Below, in pieces: positions 1 to 7,381 of a stretch of 8,657 bases of DNA. This stretch comes from Ghiorsea sp. (GTDB lineage: Bacteria; Pseudomonadota; Zetaproteobacteria; Mariprofundales; Mariprofundaceae). The notes beneath the pieces were generated by a model. The model ran no database searches and was not told where the DNA came from. It worked only from the letters and a program-made list of their open reading frames with translations. Both the position numbers and the translations under genes were made by a program. Positions within the stretch are counted from its first letter, which is position 1. Each line of letters opens with the position of its first letter. Where the stretch lies: contig JAJFLD010000080.1 in NCBI GenBank assembly GCA_021772875.1, positions 1 to 8,657 on the forward strand, written 5' to 3'.

Positions 1-2
1 TG

Positions 3-236
3 GGTTTTGTGCATCCTGTGCATGAAGGTATGCTTGAAGAATTGGCTGTGGCTAAAGATGCACGTGGCAACGTTGCCGCCAACACCAATGATTACCAAAC
101 AAGCTTGGATAAAGTATTTACCGCTGGTGATATGCGCAGTGGTCAATCTTTGGTTGTTCGCGCCATTTATGAAGGTCGCCAAGCTGCACGTGCAGTGGAT
201 GAATTTTTAATGGGTTCATCGGGTTTACCTCGCTAA
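3..236 (+). CDS. gltD: Glutamate synthase small subunit, C-terminal end (5' truncated by window edge)
   Basis: This is the last 77 codons of a gene whose start lies left of the window; the frame is open from base 3 and ends at a TAA at 234-236. The family (NADPH-dependent glutamate synthase beta subunit) passes electrons from NADPH through FAD to the large subunit, which makes glutamate from glutamine and 2-oxoglutarate in the cytoplasm. The visible part holds the family's C-terminal signature: a YQTS segment, then VFTAGDMRSGQSLVV (the FAD-binding AGD motif), then EGRQAARAVDEFLMG and a terminal LPR. One change from the sequences I remember is Ser in place of a second Arg in GDMRRGQ. The large-subunit gene is not in view. 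An NADPH-dependent oxidoreductase paralogue of GltD is possible, but the tail matches GltD closely. The GTG at 9 is an internal valine codon, not a start. Confidence 0.88.
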   Translation, partial: GFVHPVHEGMLEELAVAKDARGNVAANTNDYQTSLDKVFTAGDMRSGQSLVVRAIYEGRQAARAVDEFLMGSSGLPR

Positions 237-264
237 CATCATCAACAATGCATAAACAAAAAAC

Positions 265-295
265 AAAAAGACCGCTTCAATAGCGGTCTTTTTTT
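265..295. terminator. Bidirectional rho-independent terminator between convergent genes
   Basis: A perfect 11-bp inverted repeat pairs AAAAAGACCGC (265-275) with GCGGTCTTTTT (283-293) across the 7-base loop TTCAATA. On the plus strand the hairpin runs into a T tract ending at 295, which would stop transcription of the gltD-like gene 28 bases after its stop codon. On the minus strand the A-rich left flank (255-269) reads as a U-rich tract, so the same hairpin would also end the long minus-strand transcript whose last gene stops at 323. Both directions are supported by the sequence. Confidence 0.92.
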
Positions 296-322
296 ATCTT
301 ATTTTTGAGCAGCTAAAAATAC

Positions 323-769
323 CTAAAAACGCGAAACCCAAGTATCCACACATGCAGCAATTTCACCATAAACACGGCGAAAAGTTTCTTCTGAACGATT
401 CATAGGGTCATCTATCGTTTTGCCACCGCAAGGTTGTGATAAAAGCATAACTTTACCGACATGCTCTGGCCGTTTTTTCATCAAATGCACCCGTTGATCT
501 GGCTCCATCACCAAAACCAGCCCTGCCCTATCCATATCTGGTGCCAATAAAGCTTGTGACATATGTGTCGTCATATCAACACCAAATTCCAAGCCAATCT
601 TCAAACCCTTCTCTGGCACTTTTTTGCCTTGCATCAAAAGCAAACCTCGGCTGTACACTTCGCCTTCAATGCCTTTCTCTTCAAGCTGTTTGCGCAAATA
701 AAATTCCGCAAAAGGGCTGCGACAAATATTTCCCGCACAAACCATCATAATGGGTGTTGGCATAAACAT
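323..769 (-). CDS. Low-molecular-weight protein tyrosine phosphatase family protein
   Basis: This is a 148-residue cytoplasmic protein, the normal size for low-molecular-weight phosphotyrosine phosphatases, which remove phosphate through a cysteinyl-phosphate intermediate. The P-loop C-A-G-N-I-C-R-S spans residues 11-18, giving nucleophile C11, phosphate-binding R17 and the C16 that in family members can form a protective disulfide with the nucleophile. The IDDP segment near residues 119-122 supplies the general acid (D121). The GNICRSP form argues for a phosphatase rather than the related arsenate reductases. The aromatic pair that usually follows the DP motif is replaced by Met-Asn (M123, N124), so substrate preference may differ. 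The ATG at 769 follows AGAGGA by 7 bases and lies 3 bases past the dnaQ stop; a second in-frame ATG two codons on is an alternative. In bacteria such enzymes often act on tyrosine kinases of capsule or exopolysaccharide export, but no such kinase is in view, so the substrate is unknown. Confidence 0.88.
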   Translation of the reverse strand: MFMPTPIMMVCAGNICRSPFAEFYLRKQLEEKGIEGEVYSRGLLLMQGKKVPEKGLKIGLEFGVDMTTHMSQALLAPDMDRAGLVLVMEPDQRVHLMKKRPEHVGKVMLLSQPCGGKTIDDPMNRSEETFRRVYGEIAACVDTWVSRF

Positions 770-772
770 GAT

Positions 773-1501
773 TTAATCCTCTTTCCAAAGCACATCACCA
801 GCGCTCTCTTTAGCAATGCGCTGGAGCAGCTGTTTGTGTCGTTCTAAATCTTCTGTCGATACTTGAGGTGAAGGTCTACGCATAATGGTTGCTGTTTCGC
901 GCTGCTCTGTCTGCCTAAGCATAGCAGAAGGCAACTGCACATATTCTGATGCAGGTTTTACGCCTGTATCCATACCAAGGGAGAACTGACGCCCACCAGT
1001 CATGGCCAAATACACTTCACCCAATAATTCCGAGTCCAACAAAGCGCCATGCAGCTCTCTATGCCCACGGTTGACTTCAAAACGATCACACAAGGCATTC
1101 AAATTATTTCGTTGGCGTGGAAACTGTTTTTTCGCCAACGCCAAAGTATCAATCACTGGAATATCATGGATGTTGGGCATGCCGCAATCTTCGAGTTCAT
1201 TCATAATAAAACCCAAATCAAAAGGCGCATTATGAATAACGAGCGTGCCTCCCTCGATAAAGTCTAAAAACGCTTGCGCAATTGCCTGAAATTTTGGCTC
1301 ATCTTTAACACGTTTATCATCAATGCCATGAATACGCACCACTTCAGCCGGGATAGGTCGGCCAGGGTTTATAAATTGATGAAATGTTCTGGTTTGGCTC
1401 ATATCTCGATTGCAGACTTCAACTGCACCGATTTCAACCATTTTATCGCCATTTTGTGGTGATAAACCTGTTGTTTCTGTGTCCAACATAATCAACCGCA
1501 T
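773..1501 (-). CDS. dnaQ: DNA polymerase III epsilon subunit (3'-5' proofreading exonuclease)
   Basis: This is a 242-residue DEDDh exonuclease that removes misincorporated bases as part of the replicative polymerase core. The Exo I motif LDTETTGL carries D7 and E9; Exo II, HNAPFDLGF, carries D95; Exo III carries H151 and D156, so all five catalytic residues are present. After the nuclease domain, residues 172-177 (QFSLGM) sit where the E. coli protein has its QTSMAF clamp-binding motif and fit the Qx[S/D]L clamp pattern. The remaining C-terminal tail would bind the polymerase alpha subunit. Length is close to E. coli epsilon (243). The ATG at 1501 has GGAG 8 bases upstream. The gene starts 21 bases after the YhdP-like gene and its tail contains the ribosome binding site of the phosphatase gene, so the three are likely co-transcribed. 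The clamp and alpha-binding region argues against a stand-alone DEDDh nuclease. Confidence 0.94.
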   Translation of the reverse strand: MRLIMLDTETTGLSPQNGDKMVEIGAVEVCNRDMSQTRTFHQFINPGRPIPAEVVRIHGIDDKRVKDEPKFQAIAQAFLDFIEGGTLVIHNAPFDLGFIMNELEDCGMPNIHDIPVIDTLALAKKQFPRQRNNLNALCDRFEVNRGHRELHGALLDSELLGEVYLAMTGGRQFSLGMDTGVKPASEYVQLPSAMLRQTEQRETATIMRRPSPQVSTEDLERHKQLLQRIAKESAGDVLWKED

Positions 1502-1522
1502 CTTAAGCTCTCCAACTATTCA

Positions 1523-4500
1523 TCAATTGCCAAACCACTTGCTCGGAAGCGAAAATAAATCTTCTAATAATCCTGAACGTGGCAAACCTGCCTCTTCAGG
1601 AGAAACTTCATCCACCTCTGCATCTGAAGCCAGCCCATGGATATGATAAACCTTTCTCAAGAAACTTTTATCTTGGCCTGTTAACACTGTGCCCAACAAC
1701 GGGATATGGCCAACAATAGCTTCGATATTTTGCCAAGGTCGCGCCACCAATAAAACATCCATTTTACCTGTTGCAAGATCCACCTTGCCTTTGCCACCTG
1801 CATCCAGCGCCGATGATAGAAAAGCCAACTCTTTTATGTTTAAAATATTAGCATCAAAATCAGCTTCAATTTGCATCTTATCGTAAGAAAGTCCTTTGGA
1901 TATCACGTCACCACGCTGAAATATCAGGTATTTTGGTAAATCCACCAAACTGATGGCCGCCAAAAGATGGGTAAGTGTGCCACCTTCCATGATTCTACCC
2001 TTATCAACACGAAGCCTGAAATCACCTTTCATTTTTCGCCACCAAGGCTCTCCATCTTTAAATTCCCCTTGCCCCAGAAACAATGCAGTTATCTCACCAT
2101 CTTGAAACAATTGATCAAGCTCGGCTTGGCGCATTAATGTGCCAAACTGACCATCCATCAAAGCCATGCCCTGCCATTTGAGTGAGCCGTCTTTTTGAGC
2201 TATGACTGTGCCTGATGCTTGTAAAGTTTGATCCGACCCTTGAGCTTTGAGCAAGTGCAAATCATATTTCCCCGTATGATTAATTGAAAAGTTTGCACTT
2301 AAATTTTTAAGTTTAAGGTCACCTGAGATGAGTTGTTGAGCCGTTATTTCACCTACACTTTCACGGTCTGAGGAAAATTTCAAATGGACATGCTCAGCAT
2401 AACTTTTTTCCCATTCAACGCGTTTCACATCCGCAAACACACTCCATGGGCGTGTAAAACTATCTGATCCGCCACGTGATTTTAAGTATTGGGTAAATAA
2501 AGGTTGATCAATAAAGTCTGCTTTGGCTTCTATGCCCCAAGCAAAAGATGTATTGAATGGCACCAACACCCGAAATGCCCCACGCAAAGCAGGCGTATTC
2601 ACATCATGGAAGGTGAAATCTACCTTATCTTTGTCGACATCTATCTCAGACTCAAAAGATAACTGTGGATGTGTTGAACTGAACTGACTCACCTGAAAAG
2701 GTAAAAGGTCTGGCCCCGTTGATTTTCCTTTAAAAGCAAACGATATGTTTTCCGCTGTCGTTTTCTTATACCCTGCGAAGTTTTGCCATCTTGCCTTGGT
2801 AAGATTCAAATCATCAAACCAAACACCTCGCTCATAATTGATATTCACTTGTGCCTCACCTTTTGGCTCAACAATAGGCAAAGAAATTTGATCTGTAAGT
2901 TTGGCAAGCGGAGCATTCCCGCTCAAATGCAGCGTTTGTAATGGCCATACTTTGTCGTTGTTCAAAACCATCGATACTTCGCCTTTTAACCAAGGCGAGT
3001 TCACTTTCAAATGTTTCAAATCAATACCGTGTTTAAAATCCCAAACAGCAACACCTTTTATCACAGAGATTGGAATACCTTTGGGTTTAAGCAACCAAGG
3101 TTTTTGAGCAGGTTCTAAATGAATAATTGTCTTATCTGGTTCCGTCTTTCTTGCATTCCATGCCATTTCCAAGCGAGCACTCGCTGGGGCTTGCCCCCAA
3201 TGCAAGGCCTTTGCTGATTCAGGGTCTAACCAATGATGCAATTTGCCCACATCAACATGCCCTTTAGCATGTACATCCATGATTAAAGTATGCCATGTAA
3301 TCTTATAGTCACCAGACACCGAACCCATGTCTTTATTCAGCTCAGCTTTGGACACCTTAGCTTGCAACTGGTTTTCATCAATTTCCACATCGGCATAAGC
3401 ATGATAAAGAGAATCACCTGCCAATCCTAAAGAAATATCGGCATCCATGGCTTTGGTTGTAACATGGTAAGTCATATCCATAATATCTTGATGATTTGGC
3501 GTAGATATGAGTGGTGTTGCCCAATGCAAATCCAGCTCTGCGCGCACATCTTTGAGCCGCCCATAATGCATGCTATTCAACCAATCATGCCATTCTTCAT
3601 CACCCAGCATCCAAAGCCACGACCACAGCATTGGCATGGTTGTGCTCCCATCCAAAGCATCAATATGCAAAGAATCATTCAACCACTTAAGCTTAAAATC
3701 ACCAAAATTATCCCCATCCTGCCAATGTAAATCATGGGCTTGAAACGAAGCTAAACTCACCGCATCAGTAGCTTTGAATTGTATCGTTCCTTGGGCATCC
3801 AATTGATGAAAAGGCAGCTTAAAATGGATCTCATCTATGGCAACCAATCCCTTGTCTGCGCGCGTTTTTAACTGCCAAGCCCAAGTTGTGTCGCTGTCGT
3901 CTTGTATGTTTAAATCAAGTGTTTTAAGACCGTTGACATAAACACGCCATGATTTTGGAAGACCTGAAAAATCAGTCATCTTTAGACGCAAAAGTGTTGG
4001 CCGTTGATGAACGTCCAAAGCGGCATACAAATCAACACCATCGGATTTGAAGAAAACATGTGTCGCATAAGGCAATACCGATGCGTTCACATGCTCAAAA
4101 ACTTGTTCTTCCTGTTTGTATATCCATGATATACGAACATCACTCAACACTGTCAGCACGTCAACGGGTTGGCTTTTCTGCTTACGTTCCGCATCAAAAT
4201 CAAATACTAAGTTGCCACCACTGATGTGAAGCTCTGGGGCAAAACTGCCGCGAAAGAAATGGAATATCGAATACGATAATTTAATCTGTGATTTCTGAAT
4301 AGAAAGCCTATCGGCATCAATATTCACTTCACCAAGACTAATCACTGGCCCTGAATCCCAGCTGATTTTCACCGTTGAAACATCAACTTTTTTTGCTGAT
4401 AAATTTGCTTTAAGCTTTTGCTCAACATAATGCTCAAAAAAACCAACATCAGGGGAATAGTAAAACACTGATATAAAACCGATAATTGCAAGCGTTACCA

Positions 4501-4546
4501 ACATCAAAGCAATGCGGCAGCCACGAAAGAGACAAAATTTAAACAC
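1523..4546 (-). CDS. YhdP/AsmA-like giant envelope protein (probable inter-membrane lipid transport)
   Basis: This 1007-residue protein has a short basic N-terminus and one hydrophobic segment at about residues 11-30, predicting an inner-membrane anchor with the rest in the periplasm. The body is a long run of amphipathic beta-type segments without enzyme motifs, as in AsmA-like proteins that form long hydrophobic grooves. The region from about 825 to 1000 resembles the conserved C-terminal AsmA-like domain of the YhdP family: a GxGEF...PWW stretch, a GRI...GGTLTHLLAAISL helix, a KGLSYD strand, a GGKGKVDLATG turn and an IPLLGTVLTG segment. E. coli YhdP, at about 1266 residues, is longer. YhdP, TamB and YdbH are redundantly needed to move phospholipid to the outer membrane; a role here is inferred from family and from position directly after mlaC. 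The start is GTG at 4546 with AGGA 5 bases upstream. TamB or another AsmA paralogue is a less likely alternative. Confidence 0.8.
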   Translation of the reverse strand: MFKFCLFRGCRIALMLVTLAIIGFISVFYYSPDVGFFEHYVEQKLKANLSAKKVDVSTVKISWDSGPVISLGEVNIDADRLSIQKSQIKLSYSIFHFFRGSFAPELHISGGNLVFDFDAERKQKSQPVDVLTVLSDVRISWIYKQEEQVFEHVNASVLPYATHVFFKSDGVDLYAALDVHQRPTLLRLKMTDFSGLPKSWRVYVNGLKTLDLNIQDDSDTTWAWQLKTRADKGLVAIDEIHFKLPFHQLDAQGTIQFKATDAVSLASFQAHDLHWQDGDNFGDFKLKWLNDSLHIDALDGSTTMPMLWSWLWMLGDEEWHDWLNSMHYGRLKDVRAELDLHWATPLISTPNHQDIMDMTYHVTTKAMDADISLGLAGDSLYHAYADVEIDENQLQAKVSKAELNKDMGSVSGDYKITWHTLIMDVHAKGHVDVGKLHHWLDPESAKALHWGQAPASARLEMAWNARKTEPDKTIIHLEPAQKPWLLKPKGIPISVIKGVAVWDFKHGIDLKHLKVNSPWLKGEVSMVLNNDKVWPLQTLHLSGNAPLAKLTDQISLPIVEPKGEAQVNINYERGVWFDDLNLTKARWQNFAGYKKTTAENISFAFKGKSTGPDLLPFQVSQFSSTHPQLSFESEIDVDKDKVDFTFHDVNTPALRGAFRVLVPFNTSFAWGIEAKADFIDQPLFTQYLKSRGGSDSFTRPWSVFADVKRVEWEKSYAEHVHLKFSSDRESVGEITAQQLISGDLKLKNLSANFSINHTGKYDLHLLKAQGSDQTLQASGTVIAQKDGSLKWQGMALMDGQFGTLMRQAELDQLFQDGEITALFLGQGEFKDGEPWWRKMKGDFRLRVDKGRIMEGGTLTHLLAAISLVDLPKYLIFQRGDVISKGLSYDKMQIEADFDANILNIKELAFLSSALDAGGKGKVDLATGKMDVLLVARPWQNIEAIVGHIPLLGTVLTGQDKSFLRKVYHIHGLASDAEVDEVSPEEAGLPRSGLLEDLFSLPSKWFGN

Positions 4547-4590
4547 TGACTTCCTAGAAAAGAATAGAACTAAATAACTTTAAAACAGCT

Positions 4591-5202
4591 CTAGCCTTGT
4601 GCTTTCAACCTCTCAACTTTCTTTTTCAAAGTAGCAGTCAAACCTGCAATACCTTGATCATCTAGAATAGATTTAAAATCTCTTCTGAAAGTTGTAATCA
4701 TGCTTATGCCTTCAATTTTAATATCATAAACTTGCCAGCCGGTTGGTGTTTGGTACAAACGATATTCCATCGGTGTCGATTTATTGGCATCAATCACTTC
4801 GCCTTTCACACGTGCTTTATCCGCTCTCAACTCCGCATCATCAAACTCAACCTTTTGCCCATGATACGCTGATAACTGATTACCATATGAATACTCTAAG
4901 ACTTGGCGGAATAAGTCAGTGAATGATGCTTGCTCTTTTTTGCTCATATCATTCCATGGTCTACCCACACTGCGCCGTGCCATTTCTGCATAGTCAAACT
5001 TACCTGCCACAACTTTTCGAATGCCTTCTCTATCAGCCTCATCGATTGTTGTTTTGTCTGCCCTTGCTTCAAGTACATTAATAATGGCTTGTATGGTTGA
5101 AGACACCACTTGTTTTGGCGTCTGTTCTGCAGCACCTGCTTGCAAAACCATAAGGCTAGAAACAAGAAAGCTTAAAACTATCGTTTTTATGGTCACATTC
5201 AT
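4591..5202 (-). CDS. mlaC: MlaC-type periplasmic phospholipid-binding carrier
   Basis: This is a 203-residue secreted protein of the MlaC/Ttg2D family, which shuttles phospholipids across the periplasm between the inner-membrane MlaFED complex and an outer-membrane partner (MlaA in E. coli). Residues 1-24 form a signal peptide: a short basic start, a hydrophobic core and an AGA-type cleavage site, cut likely before A25 or E26. The mature part shows the family landmarks: a KFDYAEMARRSVG stretch, the following FTDLFRQVLEYSY helix, and the C-terminal GWQVYDIKIEGISMITTFR block before a helical tail. The ATG overlaps the mlaD stop in an ATGA (5199-5202), with GGAG 7 bases upstream, so translation is probably coupled. 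Length is close to the E. coli protein (211). No lipobox cysteine is present, so it is a soluble carrier. Confidence 0.92.
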   Translation of the reverse strand: MNVTIKTIVLSFLVSSLMVLQAGAAEQTPKQVVSSTIQAIINVLEARADKTTIDEADREGIRKVVAGKFDYAEMARRSVGRPWNDMSKKEQASFTDLFRQVLEYSYGNQLSAYHGQKVEFDDAELRADKARVKGEVIDANKSTPMEYRLYQTPTGWQVYDIKIEGISMITTFRRDFKSILDDQGIAGLTATLKKKVERLKAQG

Positions 5203-5651
5203 TTCGCTTCTCCACTAAAAATGTATTTACTGATCAAATCTTCGATATTGATAGCAGATTCCGTATCATCAAACTCATCACCTGCAGCTAAATACTCTTC
5301 TTCTGAACCTTGATTAACACGCACAAATTTTTCGCCAATCAATCCCTTCGTTCGGATAGATGCTGTTGCATCTTTTGCAATCAACACACCTTCATTGATG
5401 CTAAGTATCATTTTTGCTTGTTCATTATTTTTAAGCGTCACGCTTCTTACTTGGCCAATGGTAACACCTGCCAGCGATACATCGCTGCCTTCGCGCACAC
5501 CACCTGCATCATTAAAAGTTGCCACAAGTTTATAGCCTTGATTGGTCAAACCACCCACGCCGCCAAGCTCTACAGCTAACCATGTGATACACAAAATGCC
5601 AAGGAGTACAAACACGCCCACAACCATCTCTATCTTTTTATATCCTTCCAT
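5199..5651 (-). CDS. mlaD: MlaD-type MCE-domain lipid-binding subunit
   Basis: This is a 150-residue protein anchored by one membrane segment at about residues 8-28, followed by a single MCE domain at about 38-116 in the periplasm. In the family, six copies form a ring on MlaE with a central hydrophobic pore that carries phospholipid. Landmarks are YKLVATFNDAGGV, the GSDVSLAGVTIGQV block (55-68) and TKGLIGEKFVRV (101-112). The C-terminal SAINIEDLISKYIF helix (132-145) matches the pore-lining helix region of MlaD. It is somewhat shorter than E. coli MlaD (183), mostly at the C-terminus. The ATG follows AGGAGA by 9 bases; this binding site overlaps the end of mlaE. One MCE domain and the mlaE neighbour exclude the multi-MCE PqiB and YebT types. 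Confidence 0.93.
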   Translation of the reverse strand: MEGYKKIEMVVGVFVLLGILCITWLAVELGGVGGLTNQGYKLVATFNDAGGVREGSDVSLAGVTIGQVRSVTLKNNEQAKMILSINEGVLIAKDATASIRTKGLIGEKFVRVNQGSEEEYLAAGDEFDDTESAINIEDLISKYIFSGEAK

Positions 5652-5664
5652 GTTTTAAACTCTC

Positions 5665-6444
5665 CTAAAGAAAAAATGATGTGATAATGTAATCAAGGAT
5701 CAACACCATCACTGAGCATAACATCACTGCTTGGGTCGTTGCTTTTGCAACCCCTTCTGTTGTTGGTTTTGCGCGCTGGCCCATATATGTACAAATAATA
5801 CCAACCAAAAGACCAAAACATATAGATTTGGTTAAACCCGCATTGATATCTCGCATATCAATTTTATCAATGGTTTCACCAATATAAACGCCACCGTTCA
5901 CACCCAACATGTCCACACCAATCAAATATCCCGCAAACAAACCGACTACATCAAAAATAGCCACTAACAAAGGTAGTGATAAGGCACAAGCAATGATACG
6001 CGTTAACATCACACGAGCTTGGGGATTCACTGCCATCATTTCCAGTGCATCCATTTGTTCTGTAACACGCATAATACCAATTTCTGCTGTAATACTTGAG
6101 CCTGCACGCCCGACAAACATCAACGCGGCCAACACTGGACCCAGTTCTCGAATGATCGATAACGCAACAGCAGGACCCAATAAAGATTCTGTGCCTACTT
6201 TGACCAGCATGTGATAACCCTGTAATGCCAAGACCATGCCTGTAAATGCGCCAGTAATGATAATAATAATGAGTGAGCCAACACCTATGGCATACATTTG
6301 TAACACAAAATGTTTGCCTTGCCATGGCCTAGCGAACAACAAACGTAATGTTGCCAAAGCAAATAAAGTGGCATCACCAAGCTTAGCAACACCTTGCATT
6401 GTGGTGCGACCAACTTCTCCAATCCATTGTAAACCAGCCGTCAT
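5665..6444 (-). CDS. mlaE: MlaE-type ABC transporter permease for phospholipids
   Basis: This is an inner-membrane permease of the MlaE family and the core of the MlaFED complex. With the start at the ATG at 6444 it is 259 residues, almost equal to E. coli MlaE (260). Hydrophobic segments lie at about 52-73, 92-110, 148-173, 206-222 and 236-256, after an amphipathic N-terminal region. The block at 99-137 (RELGPVLAALMFVGRAGSS, then ITAEIG and EQMDALEMM) is the family signature and includes the coupling helix that contacts the ATPase. The frame can be extended upstream to a TTG at 6462 (265 residues), but the ATG is preferred: it forms a TGATG junction with the mlaF stop and has a GAGGAT ribosome binding site 6-7 bases upstream, while the TTG has none. 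The gene lies between mlaF and mlaD in the usual order. Confidence 0.93.
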   Translation of the reverse strand: MTAGLQWIGEVGRTTMQGVAKLGDATLFALATLRLLFARPWQGKHFVLQMYAIGVGSLIIIIITGAFTGMVLALQGYHMLVKVGTESLLGPAVALSIIRELGPVLAALMFVGRAGSSITAEIGIMRVTEQMDALEMMAVNPQARVMLTRIIACALSLPLLVAIFDVVGLFAGYLIGVDMLGVNGGVYIGETIDKIDMRDINAGLTKSICFGLLVGIICTYMGQRAKPTTEGVAKATTQAVMLCSVMVLILDYIITSFFL

Positions 6445-7250
6445 CAGCGCATCCTCACACAACCAGGTTTGTGCATCAAATCATCAATGTATGCTGTTTG
6501 ACTACGCGAAAAAGGAATCGGGCCATTAGGCCGACCCTCAATAAACTGCTGCACACGTGGATCATCACTGGTTTTGATACTGTTGGGTTTGCCTTCAGCA
6601 ATAATTTGACCCTGCCATAATAAAATAACGTGATCAGCAATGCTTAAACCTGCCTTTACATCATGGGTAACCACCACTGATGTCATCCTAGCTTTGGTGG
6701 TTGTTTCGTGAATCAGCGAGCTAACAACCCCCGCAGAAATGGGATCAAGACCAGAGGTTGGTTCATCAAAAAACACAACTTCTGGATCCATGGCCAGCGC
6801 TCGAGCAAATGCAACACGTTTGGCCATGCCTCCTGAAAGCTGGGAAGGCATCATGTATTCAAAGCCACGAAGCCCCACTTGCTCAAGCTTCATCGTAACC
6901 ATGGTTTGAATCACTGATTCATCTAATTTTGTATGTTCATGCAGTGGAAATGCAACATTTTCAAATACCGTTAACGAGTTTAACAATGCCGAATATTGAA
7001 AGACCATGCCTACACGCATTCTAAGTTCATACAGTCGTTTTCGGCTCACCTTCGCCAAGTCTTCACCTGCAAACAAAATGGACCCTGAGGTTGGCGCTTC
7101 CAAACCAGCAAGCAAACGCAAAAGCGTTGTTTTGCCTGAGCCTGAGCCACCCATAATAACGGTGACCTCATTTTTCCGGACATGCAGATTGATACCATCC
7201 ACTGCCTTAACGTCACCAAAGTATTGGCATAATGATTCTGTTTTAAGCAC
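6444..7250 (-). CDS. mlaF: MlaF-type ABC transporter ATPase for phospholipids
   Basis: This is the 268-residue cytoplasmic ATPase of the Mla transporter, equal in size to E. coli MlaF (269). Walker A is GGSGSGKTT at 34-42 (K40), the Q-loop glutamine is Q85, the signature is LSGGM at 138-142 with Met in place of the usual Gln (typical of Mla/Mce ATPases), Walker B is VVFFDEP at 158-164 (D162, E163), the D-loop is SGLDP and the switch histidine is H196. The tail has DPRVQQF and GPIPF followed by an AYIDDL helix, resembling the C-terminal extension by which E. coli MlaF subunits embrace one another. The start is GTG at 7250: AGGA lies 6 bases upstream and the frame meets a TGA just before that. 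It is the first gene of the minus-strand unit. Confidence 0.94.
   Translation of the reverse strand: MLKTESLCQYFGDVKAVDGINLHVRKNEVTVIMGGSGSGKTTLLRLLAGLEAPTSGSILFAGEDLAKVSRKRLYELRMRVGMVFQYSALLNSLTVFENVAFPLHEHTKLDESVIQTMVTMKLEQVGLRGFEYMMPSQLSGGMAKRVAFARALAMDPEVVFFDEPTSGLDPISAGVVSSLIHETTTKARMTSVVVTHDVKAGLSIADHVILLWQGQIIAEGKPNSIKTSDDPRVQQFIEGRPNGPIPFSRSQTAYIDDLMHKPGCVRMR
6451..6456 (-). promoter_or_regulatory. Ribosome binding site that decides the mlaE start
   Basis: On the minus strand this reads GAGGAT, with its AGGA core 7 bases before the ATG at 6444 and inside the last codons of mlaF. It supports the ATG start rather than the TTG at 6462, which lies upstream of this site. The TGATG stop/start junction next to it suggests that ribosomes finishing mlaF reinitiate on mlaE. 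Confidence 0.7.
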
Positions 7251-7272
7251 AACGTTTCCTAATCATGGGCAG

Positions 7273-7302
7273 AATATAGACTTTAATACCCTAGAGGTAC
7301 AA
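7273..7302 (-). promoter_or_regulatory. Candidate sigma70-type promoter for the mla unit
   Basis: On the minus strand TTGTAC (7302-7297) and TATATT (7278-7273) are separated by 18 bases. The -10 matches the consensus at 5 of 6 positions, the -35 only at 3 of 6. Transcription would start near 7266, leaving a leader of about 16 bases with the AGGAAA ribosome binding site (7260-7255) before the GTG of mlaF. A second -35-like TTGAAA at 7316-7311 has no well-spaced -10 partner. It is predicted from sequence only. Confidence 0.4.
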
Positions 7303-7338
7303 CTTAAAAATTTCAACATTAGGCATTTACGCTCGCAT

Positions 7339-7366
7339 TTGCTTTCTTTTAAGCCCACACTATATT
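7339..7366 (+). promoter_or_regulatory. Candidate tRNA promoter with GC-rich discriminator
   Basis: TTGCTT (7339-7344) and TATATT (7361-7366) are 16 bases apart, directly before the tRNA gene. The bases right after the -10 are GCGC (7367-7370 reads GCGC), a GC-rich discriminator of the kind found at stable-RNA promoters repressed by ppGpp when amino acids are scarce. The expected start near 7373 leaves about 9 bases of leader before the mature tRNA. The -35 is weak (3 of 6). Confidence 0.45.
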
Positions 7367-7381
7367 GCGCTAGCTTATCAT

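Noticed and set aside
323..769. Arsenate reductase of the phosphatase-like ArsC type
   Set aside because: The P-loop is CAGNICRSP, as in tyrosine phosphatases. The ArsC pattern with its additional C-terminal redox cysteines is not present.
5909..6214. Plus-strand open frame of 101 codons
   Set aside because: It is antisense to mlaE, whose family signature is certain; no supporting motif.
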